Part shown: in pieces, positions 10,921 through 23,331 of the stretch | Layout of the letters: each line of letters begins with the position of its first letter | How positions within the stretch are numbered: the stretch's first letter is position 1 | Assembly: GCF_963676685.1 (NCBI RefSeq) | Contig: NC_092357.1 | Location: 63,808,797-63,872,796 of the forward strand | DNA: 64,000 nucleotides | Origin: Mytilus edulis | Taxonomy: Eukaryota > Mollusca > Bivalvia > Mytilida > Mytilidae | Direction of reading: 5' to 3' | Program-made: the position numbers and the translations under genes | The notes under the pieces: model-generated | The model's input: only the letters and a program-made list of their open reading frames with translations | Database searches by the model: none | What the model was told of the DNA's origin: nothing

Positions 10921-13900
10921 AACCACCTGGGCTCTCAATAAAAGAGCTTTCGCTGGCCATGTGTTACCTTTCCACGTCAGTTTTAATCTAGTGGCGTACT
11001 ACAGTACATGATATATAAGGCATGAAGATGTTATTGTTACAGATCAGCTAAATTATCTATAGTAAAGGATCCTACATATTAATATAAGATACAGTCACAG
11101 AAAATAATTCTATTCATAAGTACGTCTGAGTCAGTGACAACCCTACAACAGATGTATCCATCGGATCGCCATCAATGATGGTGATACATGGATGTGTACA
11201 TAGTGTATATACAACTCGTCTAAACATCAACCTAACAATGCTAGATCTGTAAATTTGCTTTCGCAAATTTTTGGTTCTTCCCTCGCCGGGATTCGAACCC
11301 ATGCTACTGTGATATCGTGTCACCAAATCGCCTGCACTGCAGCCGTCCCGCTAGACCACACAACCACCTGGGCTCTCAATAAAAGAGCTTTCGCTGGCCA
11401 TGTGTTACCTTTCCACGTCAGTTTTAATCTAGCGGCGTACTACAGTACATGATATATAAGGCATGAAGATGTTATTGTTACAGATCAGCTAAATTATCTA
11501 TAGAAAAGGATCCTACAAATTAATATAAGATACAGTCACAGAAAATAATTCTATTCATAAGTACGTCTGAGTCAGTGAAAACCCTACAACAGATGTATCC
11601 ATCGAATCGCCATCAATGATGGTGATACATTGCTGTGTACATAATGTATATACAACTCGTCTCAACATCAACCCAACAATGTTAGATCTGTAAATTTGCT
11701 TTCGCAAATTTTTGGTTCTTCCCTCGCCGGGATTCGAACCCATGCTACTGTGATATCGTGACACCAACTCGCCTGCACTGCAGCCGTCCCGCTAGACCAC
11801 ACAACCACCTGGGCTCTCAATAAAAGAGCTTTCGCTGGCCATGTGTTACCTTTCCACGTCAGTTTTAATCTAGTGGCGTACTACAGTACATGATATATAA
11901 GGCATGAAGATGTTATTGTTACAGATCAGCTAAATTATCTATAGTAAAGGATCCTACATATTAATATAAGATACAGTCACAGAAAATAATTCTATTCATA
12001 AGTACGTCTGAGTCAGTGACAACCCTACAACAGATGTATCCATCGGATCGCCATCAATGATGGTGATACATGGATGTGTACATAGTGTATATACAACTCG
12101 TCTAAACATCAACCTAACAATGCTAGATCTGTAAATTTGCTTTCGCAAATTTTTGGTTCTTCCCTCGCCGGGATTCGAACCCATGCTACTGTGATATCGT
12201 GTCACCAAATCGCCTGCACTGCAGCCGTCCCGCTAGACCACACAACCACCTGGGCTCTCAATAAAAGAGCTTTCGCTGGCCATGTGTTACCTTTCCACGT
12301 CAGTTTTAATCTAGCGGCGTACTACAGTACATGATATATAAGGCATGAAGATGTTATTGTTACAGATCAGCTAAATTATCTATAGTAAAGGATCCTACAA
12401 ATTAATATAAGATACAGTCACAGAAAATAATTCTATTCATAAGTACGTCTGAGTCAGTGACAACCCTACAACAGATGTATCCATCGGATCGCCATCAATG
12501 ATGGTGATACATGGCTGTGTACACAATGTATATACAACTCGTCTAAACATCAACCTAACAATGCTAGATCTGTAAATTTGCTTTCGCAAATTTTTGGTTC
12601 TTCCCTCGCCGGGATTCGAACCCATGCTACTGTGATATCGTGACACCAAATCGCCTGCACTGCAGCCGTCCCGCTAGACCACACTACCACCTGGGCTCTC
12701 AATAAAAGAGCTTTCGCTGGCCATGTGTTACCTTTCCACGTCAGTTTTAATCTAGCGGCGTACTACAGTACATGATATATAAGGCATGAAGATGTTATTG
12801 TTACAGATCAGCTAAATTATCTATAGTAAAGGATCCTACAAATTAATGTAAGATACAGTCACAGAAAATAATTATATTCATAAGTACGTCTGAGTCAGTG
12901 ACAACCCTACAACAGATGTATCCATCGGATCGCCATCAATGATGGTGATACATGGCTGTGTACATAATGTATATACAACTCGTCTAAACATCAACCTAAC
13001 AATGCTAGATCTGTAAATTTGCTTTCGCAAATTTTTGGTTCTTCCCTCGCCGGGATTCGAACCCATGCTACTGTGATATTGTGACACCAAATCGCCTGCA
13101 CTGCAGCCGTCCCGCTAGACCACACTACCACCTGGGCTCTCAATAAAAGAGCTTTCGCTGGCCATGTGTTACCTTTCCACGTCAGTTTTAATCTAGCGGC
13201 GTACTACAGTACATGATATATAAGGCATGAAGATGTTATTGTTACAGATCAGCTAAATTATCTATAGTAAAGGATCCTACAAATCAATATAAGATACAGT
13301 CACAGAAAATAATTCTATTCATAAGTACGTCTGAGTCAGTGACAACCCTACAACAGATGTATCCATCGGATCGCCATCAATGATGGTGATACATGGCTGT
13401 GTACATAATGTATATACAACTCGTCTAAACATCAACCTAACAATGCTAGATCTGTAAATTTGCTTTCGCAAATTTTTGGTTCTTCCCTCGCCGGGATTCG
13501 AACCCATGCTACTGTGATATCGTGTCACCAAATCGCCTGCACTGCAGCCGTCCCGCTAGACCACACGACCACCTGGGCTCTCAATAAAAGAGCGCTCGCT
13601 GGCCATGTGTTACCTTTCCACGTCAGTTTTAATCTAGCGGCGTACTACAGTACATGATATATAAGGCATGAAGATGTTATTGTTACAGATCAGCTAAATT
13701 ATCTATAGTAAAGGATCCTACAAATTAATGTAAGATACAGTCACAGAAAATAATTATATTCATAAGTACGTCTGAGTCAGTGACAACCCTACAACAGATG
13801 TATCCATTGGATCGCCATCAATGATGGTGATACATGGCTGTGTACATAATGTATATACAACTCGTCTAAACATCAACCTAACAATGCTAGATCTGTTAAT

Positions 13901-16900
13901 TTGCTTTCGCAAATTTTTGGTTCTTCCCTCGCCGGGATTCGAACCCATGCTACTGTGATATCGTGACACCAAATCGCCTGCACTGCAGCCGTCCCGCTAG
14001 ACCACACTACCACCTGGGCTCTCAATAAAAGAGCTTTCGCTGGCCATGTGTTACCTTTCCACGTCAGTTTTAATCTAGCGGCGTACTACAGTACATGATA
14101 TATAAGGCATGAAGATGTTATTGTTACAGATCAGCTAAATTATCTATAGTAAAGGATCCTACAAATCAATATAAGATACAGTCACAGAAAATAATTCTAT
14201 TCATAAGTACGTCTGAGTCAGTGACAACCCTACAACAGATGTATCCATCGGATCGCCATCAATGATGGTGATACATGGCTGTGTACATAATGTATATACA
14301 ACTCGTCTAAACATCAACCTAACAATGCTAGATCTGTAAATTTGCTTTCGCAAATTTTTGGTTCTTCCCTCGCCGGGATTCGAACCCATGCTACTGTGAT
14401 ATCGTGTCACCAAATCGCCTGCACTGCAGCCGTCCCGCTAGACCACACGACCACCTGGGCTCTCAATAAAAGAGCGCTCGCTGGCCATGTGTTACCTTTC
14501 CACGTCAGTTTTAATCTAGCGGCGTACTACAGTACATGATATATAAGGCATGAAGATGTTATTGTTACAGATCAGCTAAATTATCTATAGTAAAGGATCC
14601 TACAAATTAATGTAAGATACAGTCACAGAAAATAATTATATTCATAAGTACGTCTGAGTCAGTGACAACCCTACAACAGATGTATCCATCGGATCGCCAT
14701 CAATGATGGTGATACATGGCTGTGTACATAATGTATATACAACTCGTCTAAACATCAACCTAACAATGCTAGATCTGTAAATTTGCTTTCGCAAATTTTT
14801 GGTTCTTCCCTCGCCGGGATTCGAACCCATGCTACTGTGATATCGTGTCACCAAATCGCCTGCACTGCAGCCGTCCCGCTAGACCACACGACCACCTGGG
14901 CTCTCAATAAAAGAGCGTTCGCTGGCCATGTGTTACCTTTCCACGTCAGTTTTAATCTAGCGGCGTACTACAGTACATGATATTTAAGGCATGAAGATGT
15001 TATTGTTACAGATCAGCTAAATTATCTATAGTAAAGGATCCTACAAATTAATGTAAGATACAGTCACAGAAAATAATTATATTCATAAGTACGTCTGAGT
15101 CAGTGACAACCCTACAACAGATGTATCCATCGGATCGCCATCAATGATGGTGATACATGGCTGTGTACATAATGTATATACAACTCGTCTAAACATCAAC
15201 CCAACAATGTTAGATCTGTAAATTTGCTTTCGCAAATTTTTGGTTCTTCCCTCGCCGGGATTCGAACCCATGCTACTGTGATATCGTGACACCAAATCGC
15301 CTGCACTGCAGCCGTCCTGCTAGACCACACAACCACCTGGGCTCTCAATAAAAGAGCTTTCGCTGGCCATGTGTTACCTTTCCACGTCAGTTTTAATCTA
15401 GCGGCGTACTACAGTACATGATATATAAGGCATGAAGATGTTATTGTTACAGATCAGCTAAATTATCTATAGTAAAGGATCCTACAAATTAATGTAAGAT
15501 ACAGTCACAGAAAATAATTATATTCATAAGTACGTCTGAGTCAGTGACAACCCTACAACAGATGTATCCATCGGATCGCCATCAATGATGGTGATACATG
15601 GCTGTGTACATAATGTATATACAACTCGTCTAAACATCAACCTAACAATGCTAGATCTGTAAATTTGCTTTCGCAAATTTTTGGTTCTTCCCTCGCCGGG
15701 ATTCGAACCCATGCTACTGTGATATCGTGTCACCAAATCGCCTGCACTGCAGCCGTCCCGCTAGACCACACGACCACCTGGGCTCTCAATAAAAGAGCGC
15801 TCGCTGGCCATGTGTTACCTTTCCACGTCAGTTTTAATCTAGCGGCGTACTACAGTACATGATATATAAGGCATGAAGATGTTATTGTTACAGATCAGCT
15901 AAATTATCTATAGTAAAGGATCCTACAAATTAATGTAAGATACAGTCACAGAAAATAATTATATTCATAAGTACGTCTGAGTCAGTGACAACCCTACAAC
16001 AGATGTATCCATCGGATCGCCATCAATGATGGTGATACATGGCTGTGTACATAATGTATATACAACTCGTCTAAACATCAACCTAACAATGCTAGATCTG
16101 TAAATTTGCTTTCGCAAATTTTTGGTTCTTCCCTCGCCGGGATTCGAACCCATGCTACTGTGATATCGTGTCACCAAATCGCCTGCACTGCAGCCGTCCC
16201 GCTAGACCACACGACCACCTGGGCTCTCAATAAAAGAGCGTTCGCTGGCCATGTGTTACCTTTCCACGTCAGTTTTAATCTAGCGGCGTACTACAGTACA
16301 TGATATTTAAGGCATGAAGATGTCATTGTTACAGATCAGCTAAATTATCTATAGTAAAGGATCCTACAAATTAATGTAAGATACAGTCACAGAAAATAAT
16401 TATATTCATAAGTACGTCTGAGTCAGTGACAACCCTACAACAGATGTATCCATCGGATCGCCATCAATGATGGTGATACATGGCTGTGTACATAATGTAT
16501 ATACAACTCGTCTAAACATCAACCCAACAATGTTAGATCTGTAAATTTGCTTTCGCAAATTTTTGGTTCTTCCCTCGCCGGGATTCGAACCCATGCTACT
16601 GTGATATCGTGACACCAAATCGCCTGCACTGCAGCCGTCCTGCTAGACCACACAACCACCTGGGCTCTCAATAAAAGAGCTTTCGCTGGCCATGTGTTAC
16701 CTTTCCACGTCAGTTTTAATCTAGCGGCGTACTACAGTACATGATATATAAGGCATGAAGATGTTATTGTTACAGATCAGCTAAATTATCTATAGTAAAG
16801 GATCCTACAAATTAATGTAAGATACAGTCACAGAAAATAATTATATTCATAAGTACGTCTGAGTCAGTGACAACCCTACAACAGATGTATCCATCGGATC

Positions 16901-17796
16901 GCCATCAATGATGGTGATACATGGCTGTGTACATAATGTATATACAACTCGTCTAAACATCAACCTAACAATGCTAGATCTGTAAATTTGCTTTCGCAAA
17001 TTTTTGGTCCTTCCCTCGCCGGGATTCGAACCCATGCTACTGTGATATCGTGTCACCAAATCGCCTGCACTGCAGCCGTCCCGCTAGACCACACGACCAC
17101 CTGGGCTCTCAATAAAAGAGCGCTCGCTGGCCATGTGTTACCTTTCCACGTCAGTTTTAATCTAGCGGCGTACTACAGTACATGATATTTAAGGCATGAA
17201 GATGTTATTGTTACAGATCAGCTAAATTATCTATAGTAAAGGATCCTACAAATTAATGTAAGATACAGTCACAGAAAATAATTATATTCATAAGTACGTC
17301 TGAGTCAGTGACAACCCTACAACAGATGTATCCATCGGATCGCCATCAATGATGGTGATACATGGCTGTGTACATAATGTATATACAACTCGTCTAAACA
17401 TCAACCCAACAATGTCAGATCTATAAATTTGCTTTCGCAAATTTTTGGTTCTTCCCTCGCCGGGATTCGAACCCATGCTACTGTGATATCGTGATACCAA
17501 ATCGCCTGCACTGCAGCCGTCCTGCTAGACCACACAACCACCTGGGCTCTCAATAAAAGAGCTTTCGCTGGCCATGTGTTACCTTTCCACGTCAGTTTTA
17601 ATCTAGCGGCGTACTACAGTACATGATATATAAGGCATGAAGATGTTATTGTTACAGATCAGCTAAATTATCTATAGTAAAGGATCCTACAAATAAATGT
17701 AAGATACAGTCACAGAAAATAATTATATTCATAAGTACGTCTGAGTCAGTGACAACCCTACAACAGATGTATCCATCAGATCATATATATATAAAT

Positions 17797-17855
17797 GACA
17801 TTGTTGGGTTTGTGTTTAGACGAGTTGTATATATATACATATATATATAGATTGC
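17797..17855 (+). repeat. Inverted fragment of the array unit at its right end
   Basis: ACATTGTTGGGTTTGTG then TTTAGACGAGTTGTATATA is the plus-orientation version of a segment that is minus-oriented in every array unit. TA-rich runs flank it. Together with the left junction, the array is bordered by inverted copies on both sides. Confidence 0.75.
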
Positions 17856-17949
17856 CTAACAATGTAATTTTAACACACTATTTAGTTTGTAAATATAAGA
17901 ATGTTTAAAATATTTACAAAATGATGAAAATAAACGCAATATTTCGCTA

Positions 17950-18312
17950 GACCAACTAGCTTAATCATAGACCATCATCTAAGACCTCATGTGAAAGAAC
18001 TACCCTCATTCATTCAAGACACAACTGATTATCTAAAGAAAATGGAAAGCCTCAATCCTTTACCAAGCAATACTATACTTGCATCCATGGACGTGTCTTC
18101 TTTATATACCAACATTCCACAAGACGACGGAAAAGCAGCGTGTGAAGAGGCATGGAACACTCGTAGTGAAAAAAATCCTCCTACTGAGTGCCTTGTTACA
18201 CTTCTCAAACTAGTACTGGTGAATAACAACTTCTCTTTCAATGAAAAACACTATCTCCAGATAGACGGTACTAGTATGGGCACAAAAATGGCCCCGTCAT
18301 ATGCCAACATAT
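17950..18312 (+). pseudogene. Penelope-like RT fragment
   Basis: Translation begins in the [17 protein letters not shown] segment, continues through DTTDYLKKM and [14 protein letters not shown] (RT motif with the first catalytic-type aspartate), and ends in [15 protein letters not shown], a conserved RT block of Penelope-like elements. The frame stops at once after ANICS, where the catalytic YxDD region should follow. Both ends are missing, so this is a dead internal fragment of roughly 120 residues. It is not collinear with the endonuclease fragment at 6.1-6.9 kb and is probably from another copy. Confidence 0.8.
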
Positions 18313-18508
18313 GTTCTTAGTGTGGGAAGGGGATCTCAACTGATATTCTTTAACTCTGCTGACTGCCATTGGCGATTGCCAAATAAAATTGATCACAAGA
18401 TGTAACAAAATGGATCTTAATATGAATTTAATACTAAACAGAAAAAATGTTTTGTTAACTTGTGGCCACGATGTTGTACCACAAACATACGGTGCCAATA
18501 TTGCTTTA

Positions 18509-18555
18509 GTACACCAGATCCGGATTTCGACAATAAATTTCTCTTCAGTGATGTT
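18509..18555 (-). ncRNA. Type I hammerhead ribozyme (locus 3, variant subfamily)
   Basis: On the minus strand: stem I ACAUCA, core CUGAAGA, stem II GAAA...UGUC with one mismatch, GAAA, stem III U-CCGG-A, cleavage triplet AUC, stem I UGGUGU. Stem I pairs A-U, C-G, U-G, A-U, C-G, A-U. Compared with locus 1, a G-C pair in stem I is A-U here and the C-G closing pair of stem III is U-A, so pairing is kept while sequence changed. The predicted cut is between plus positions 18517 and 18516. Confidence 0.7.
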
Positions 18556-19077
18556 AGGGATCGAAACGGTATTTGGAAGACCATATAAAAAGTACCCTTA
18601 TTTTTTACAAAAAGTACCCTCATTTTTAGATAAACTGTTAAATTTTAAGAGTCAATATAGAATGAACGGATCATATAAACCGGAGGGAAAATATGATACA
18701 TGCCCAAACAAAAAATATAAACGAGTCTAAATTGAAAACTACTTTCAAACCTATGATTGCGTTGGATGAAAATCGCAATTTTAAAACGTGTGCATGTCAA
18801 ACAAATTTCGTTGTAGAAGGGTCTAAAAACAACACAAACTACATTTTCCAAAAGATAAAAAAAGTGAAAAAGGATATTTAAACAAACGCATTTGACTAAC
18901 AGGTCGAACAACTGATGTTCTTTAACCCTGCTGACTGCCATTGGCGATTGCCAAATAAAATTGATCACAAGATGTAACAGAATGGATCTTAATATAAATT
19001 TAATACTAAACAGAAAACAAAATGTTAACTTGTGGCCACGATTTGTGCCACAAACATACGGTGTCAATATTTCTTTA

Positions 19078-19124
19078 GTACACCAGATCCGGATTTCGAC
19101 AATAAATGTCTCTTCGGTGATGTT
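19078..19124 (-). ncRNA. Hammerhead motif with a core mutation (locus 4)
   Basis: Same fold as locus 3 and with a perfect stem II (GACA/UGUC), GAAA, U-CCGG-A, AUC and UGGUGU. The core reads CCGAAGA, so the invariant U after the first C is changed and activity is doubtful. Its cleavage triplet is 569 nt from that of locus 3. Confidence 0.6.
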
Positions 19125-19263
19125 AGGGATCGAAACTATTTTGAAACTATTTTGAAAACCATATAAAAAGTACCCCCATATATATACATATAAACATGCT
19201 TTCCATATGTATCCTAACTATTCATTTCAGAGGCAGATTTAGGAAGGGTCCATGCAGGCAACA

Positions 19264-19287
19264 CCCCCCCCCCCCCCCCCCCCCCCC
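19264..19287. repeat. Poly-C tract of 24
   Basis: Twenty-four uninterrupted C on the plus strand, so G-quadruplex potential on the minus strand. Length is likely polymorphic and assembly-sensitive. Confidence 0.9.
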
Positions 19288-19372
19288 ATTTTGTAGGTAA
19301 AAATTGGTTAAGTAATTAGTGAATCAATGAAACAGGAATGGAGCGATGCCCCATCTTATGTCAGTGGGCGTC

Positions 19373-19518
19373 CAGTGGCAGATCCAGAAATTTTCATAAG
19401 TTTGGGCCCACTGACATCCTAAGATGGGGGCCCGCTCCAATCAGGCTTCGATGATTCCCTAACAAAGTAACTATTTGTTTCGCCAAAAAGGGGCCTGCCC
19501 CTCTAAATCTGTCTCTGA
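19373..19518 (+). mobile_element. MITE (inner copy inserted into the outer one)
   Basis: A complete ~146-bp copy of the same family. It starts CAGTGGCAGATCCAGAAATT and ends CCTCTAAATCTGTCTCTG, with GGGCCCACTGACATCC inside that mirrors GATGTCAGTGGG of the outer copy. CGTC is repeated on both sides. No coding capacity. Confidence 0.75.
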
Positions 19519-19708
19519 CGTCTCCTTATGACAATTTCTGGATCCGCAACTGCAATTGTTGAATGAAAAAATGACAATGGAACCCCGCTTTTTTCGGACG
19601 ATCAATGCATGTGGATAGGAGCATATAGTTGGACCCCCCTTTTTTAAAATGACTGGAATCGACCCTGATTTACAATATAATACTAGTACATGTAAGTATA
19701 GTTTAATA

Positions 19709-22700
19709 TCACGGTGGGTATGGTTGTCCTGCGAGAGAGCGTACTGTGCTGGTGATTTGGTCCTGTCAGGTGCTGGTGGGTCCTGATTCTGTGCTGGTGG
19801 GTTTGTTTACATTGTATCAGAATGGCAATAAAACGACTGTTTTGTTGCTTAATTTTTCTCTGATGCGTCATAAGTACTATGCAAAGTATATTACAACAAT
19901 ATTATATTGCAAAAGTCGTACAAGTTCGTTAAACGGAATTGTCCTGATGCTGTGCTGGTGATAAGAAAAACGGTCCTGGTACTGTGCTCCAATGTCCTGG
20001 TTCTGTGCCATTATATTTTAGTTAAAAGAAGCATATATTCAAGATCATTGTTACTGCATTGTTATTGACTAATTTTAACTGTTGTCTGCTTTCTTGAAAT
20101 TGACATTGTTGTGAATCTGTTTACTGTTATTATGAGAGAAAAAATACCCCTATGTTTATTTATTTTTTTAAATTAACTGTAATTCTATTTATTGGCCTGT
20201 TGATGGAACCCTTCTTATCCCTTTTAAGATAGGAAAATATGTTAACGATTTTCGGGATTACGATTATTTTGCAAGCTTACCAAAATACGTTGTAATTTAT
20301 ACAATACTTAATATATAATCTAGATGATGTGGTATGTTTGTTGTCAATGGAAAAATTTCCATAAGAAACCAAAGAAAGTATGAATTAACAACCATACGTC
20401 ATCGTACGACCTTCAACAATAACCCATAAAATAAAAATGTAAAAGGTTTTGCATAAAAATGGAGAGCAAAAATATAGAACAAAGGAATTACTGAGCGTTT
20501 GAATCATATGTCTTTAGCAACTTTAAACACATTTGTTTGTGGACAATTGAGTGCTGACTATAATAATGACAATAGTATTGCGGGTTTGCTTGTTTTGGGT
20601 TGTGTTTTTTTTTTTTTGGGGGGGGGGGATAAGTTAAAGCGAATGTTACAGTGAAAGTTTTAAGCTTGGAATAGTTTTCCGTAAGATTTAAAAGTTGTAT
20701 TTTAAAAGAAAAATGTATCTTATAGCTATTAAGAATCACTTGCTGTATCTGTAAGATTTTTTCAACATTTCTTTTTTGTCTGAAGGGTTATCAGGTATTT
20801 TTTTCGAAAACATAGTACACACTAACAAAACTAAGATTTCTTAGCTTTTTCATTTCAAAATTCCAAAATAGCTTGTTACCTAAACCGTGAGGTCATTGTT
20901 TGGTAAGGTAAACTACCCTTTCGAAGTAGCCTGGTCCTACAGACAGAAAGATGTGTCATTTGTCGGACTAGTCTACTCTTAAAGTAGGGTAGTTTACACA
21001 ACTTACAATGACTTTTTTGTTCAGCAAGCAAGATAACCAAAGTAATCCCTTTGTCTACACACTCATTGAATTGCTGTAATATTGCAAAATATCAAGCGAT
21101 TAGGGCAAAACTTACCGAGTAAAAAAAATCAAAACGTCTATCTACCATGCACATTTTAGAAAATTCAGATCAGATAACGAAACTGGGTCCAGCAACATTT
21201 ATAAGCAATTTAAAATTTTGACCCTCACAGTTTCCATTAACCACAAATATTCTCGTTACAACGATCAATTTAATACAAAAATACGAGTTGCAGCCTTTTG
21301 TTTTATCTATTTTAAAATAAACCTGGGTGATGAGTCCATGTCATCTGAAATAAATGCTAAGCATAGATCTAGATAGCGACAGATAACCATGACATTAAAA
21401 AAAACTCTTCTTTTCGATTTTTTTCGAACAAATTGACACATAAAATGAATTATATAGTATTGTGGAATTTTTAACTTGTGTTCAATTTATATTTTATAGG
21501 TTACATCTTTTACTAGAATAACAATCCTGTCAAGTATGAGCTGGGTAAAATATTTCAGAAAAGAAGATGGAAATGTGAAAGTTTCAGTGCGTCAGGTGCA
21601 ACAGCATACGGACAGCTAACATGCCTCGTCAGGGTGGACGCTAAAAAGTCCACGAAAATTTGATTTTAAACCTTTATTCGTTCCAACAAAGTTAATGATA
21701 TTTTGTTGAGGATTTTAAAACCATCTACGACAACACGATTTTTTTTTTAGAATTTAAAGCTCTTCTATAAATATATGCAAAGCAAACCTTGATTAAATTG
21801 CTTGCTATGATTGTTTGGATGGTTGTAAACGACAGGTAAGTAGTATGTTTACTATATACTAGAATTTGTTTGGACAATAAACATTAACTTCAATTTCTGT
21901 CAGTTTGTATTTGTCAATCAAATCCCAGTATGTATTGAAACTCCGCCTACCTATTGTTTGAAAATATCCTTGGAGCAAACATAGAAAGCAAGTCAATCAA
22001 AGTTATTTTTTGCATGCTTTAAAAGAACATTTTTACTATATAATGCAAAGTAGCGTTTAAGTCTTTCGCCAAAAAAATACTATCAATTTCTTTTTGTCCT
22101 ATGTAAACTTCCGTACCATTTCCTGCCATTCATGATCATTAAATTGAACTGTAAAATATTTCTTGGTACCTTCTTAATTCCTTTATAAGTCTTATGTAAA
22201 CATAATTATGACAATAACTATTGTGAGCACAAGATACACTGCACACTTTTAATTAAAGTTCTGCTTCATCAAACATTAAAATGTGAACTTACGTTTTGAG
22301 ACTTTTTTAATCGACACGATTGGGATTTTTGCATATGAGAACATGGTTTATCTATTAGTTGAAAATGCGGCTTTGAACTAGCTTTCAGTACCTGTGTTCA
22401 ATAATGTGTGTCTTTGTGTTATTATTTTTGTGAAAAATTGTTGTGTTGCTACACCACTGTAACAATGAAGGAGGAAATGGAGGGGGGTGAGTAACTGGGA
22501 AGGGGTATGCGGAGCGCTAACAAACATGTATATCTGTATCTGTATGGGTACGTCGTAGCTATCAATTCTGGCTTTTATACAACATGCAGCATGGGCTTTG
22601 ATCATTGTTGAAGCATCAATGTAAGGGGCATTTAATATCTTAATAAAACTATTTTTATTTCAGATAGTATATATTGTTATCTGATATTGGACGAAAGAGG

Positions 22701-23328
22701 TTGCCATATTATGTAATTATGTAATACAAGTAACGATCATTTGAAAACACATATTAAACAGCCAAATGGATGCACTAGAGCTCAAATAGGAGTCATAGAT
22801 CCTATTGACAATAATTATCTGCCCAATTTTCTTGATTTTGTAACATTTGTTTCAAATATGAGCAACTTCTTATCCAAAATCACCAGCACCGTATCAGGAC
22901 CCACCAGCACAATGACAGGACCCACCAGCACAGTATCAGGACAATAATAAATTGAAAAAATGGTAAATTTTAATAAATTGCAATGTTTTTTTAACAAAAT
23001 AGTTTTGTCGTGTGGATTGCGGTATAGAAAGTGGACTCTATCAGCATTTTTGTTTTATTTTTTCAGTTCGAGATTTTCTGAAAATGAGCATTTTTGTGTT
23101 ACGCTTACTGAAACAGTTTAGAGGGTCAACTTTTTAATGATTTACATATGAACCCATAAGAAACAAAATTGAAAATTTTTAACTGTTTTCTTCCATTTTT
23201 TATGAGTGAAAACGTCAAAAATCATCATTTTCGTCTTTGTTTACATTTTTTCATTGATCACCAGCACCCGTCAGGACCGAATCACCAGCACAGAACATTC
23301 TCTCGCAGGACAACCACATCAACCGTGA
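19709..23328. mobile_element. 3.6-kb non-autonomous DNA transposon with long TIRs
   Basis: The left end TCACGGTGGGTATGGTTGTC and the reverse complement of the right end (TCACGGTTGATGTGGTTGTC) match and stay alike for about 80 bp, including GTCCTGCGAGAGA and GTGCTGGTGATT. ATA flanks both ends (19706-19708, 23329-23331), a possible target duplication. Subterminal repeats of GTCCTG...TGTGCTGGTG occur near 19760-20010 and inverted near 22880-22945. No transposase frame is present. A small ATG frame at about 21536-21620 (MSWVKYFRKEDGNVK...) is unassigned. A partial repeat A copy lies at 20380-20430. Superfamily not assigned. Confidence 0.75.
20891..21012. repeat. Long imperfect hairpin
   Basis: GGTCATTGTTTGGTAAGGT with AAACTACCCT at the left pairs with AGGGTAGTTTACACAAC and TTACAATGAC at the right. 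Arms are about 50 nt with mismatches. It lies inside the 3.6-kb transposon. Confidence 0.65.
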
Positions 23329-23331
23329 ATA

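Larger units (their letters stand above)
7952..17855 (-). repeat. 9.9-kb satellite-like array of 441-bp tRNA-like units
   Basis: Twenty-two minus-strand copies of the motif GGTTCGAATCC can be counted, from about 8292 to 17468. From 10.4 kb onward the spacing is 441 bp with almost no variation. Each unit has a tRNA-like module, an 8-bp hairpin AAATTTGC-TTTC-GCAAATTT, and about 300 bp without coding signal. Earlier units are irregular (a short one near 8060-8240, a scrambled one at 9780-9960). The repeated 70- and 65-codon frames are by-products of the repeat and not genes. Variant patterns reveal 882-bp and 1323-bp higher-order units. Confidence 0.95.
18341..19180 (-). repeat. Direct dimer of a ~570-bp repeat with hammerhead motifs
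   Basis: The block starting GCTGACTGCCATTGGCGATT near 18358 recurs at 18930, continuing through ACCAGATCCGGATTTCGACA to ACCATATAAAAAGTACCC. The period is 569-572 bp and the second copy is partial. Each copy has a hammerhead-like module. The dimer directly follows a Penelope-like RT fragment, as terminal repeats of such elements can, but the ribozymes lie antisense to that RT. Confidence 0.75.
19229..19553 (-). mobile_element. MITE (outer, interrupted copy)
   Basis: One end reads CAGAGGCAGATTTAGGAAGG (19229), the other AATTTCTGGATCCGCAACTG (about 19533-19552). Removing 19373-19518 rejoins a continuous copy: ...GTCAGTGGGCGTC next to TCCTTATGACAATTTC. It is minus relative to the inner copy. The ~24-C run lies in the CCCC-rich part of this element. 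Confidence 0.75.

Noticed and set aside
8995..17500. Repeated 70-codon minus and 65-codon plus open frames in the 441-bp array
   Set aside because: They recur only because the DNA repeats, they overlap the tRNA-like module on both strands, and they show no domain or codon signal.
6292..17800. One Penelope-like element split by the satellite array
   Set aside because: Both fragments are on the plus strand, but the endonuclease part lies before the RT part, so they cannot be halves of one insertion interrupted by the array.
21327..21352. TGATGAGTCC...TGAAATAA as another hammerhead core
   Set aside because: The invariant C before UGAUGA is G, no stem II closes between the core halves, and no cleavage triplet with stem I follows.
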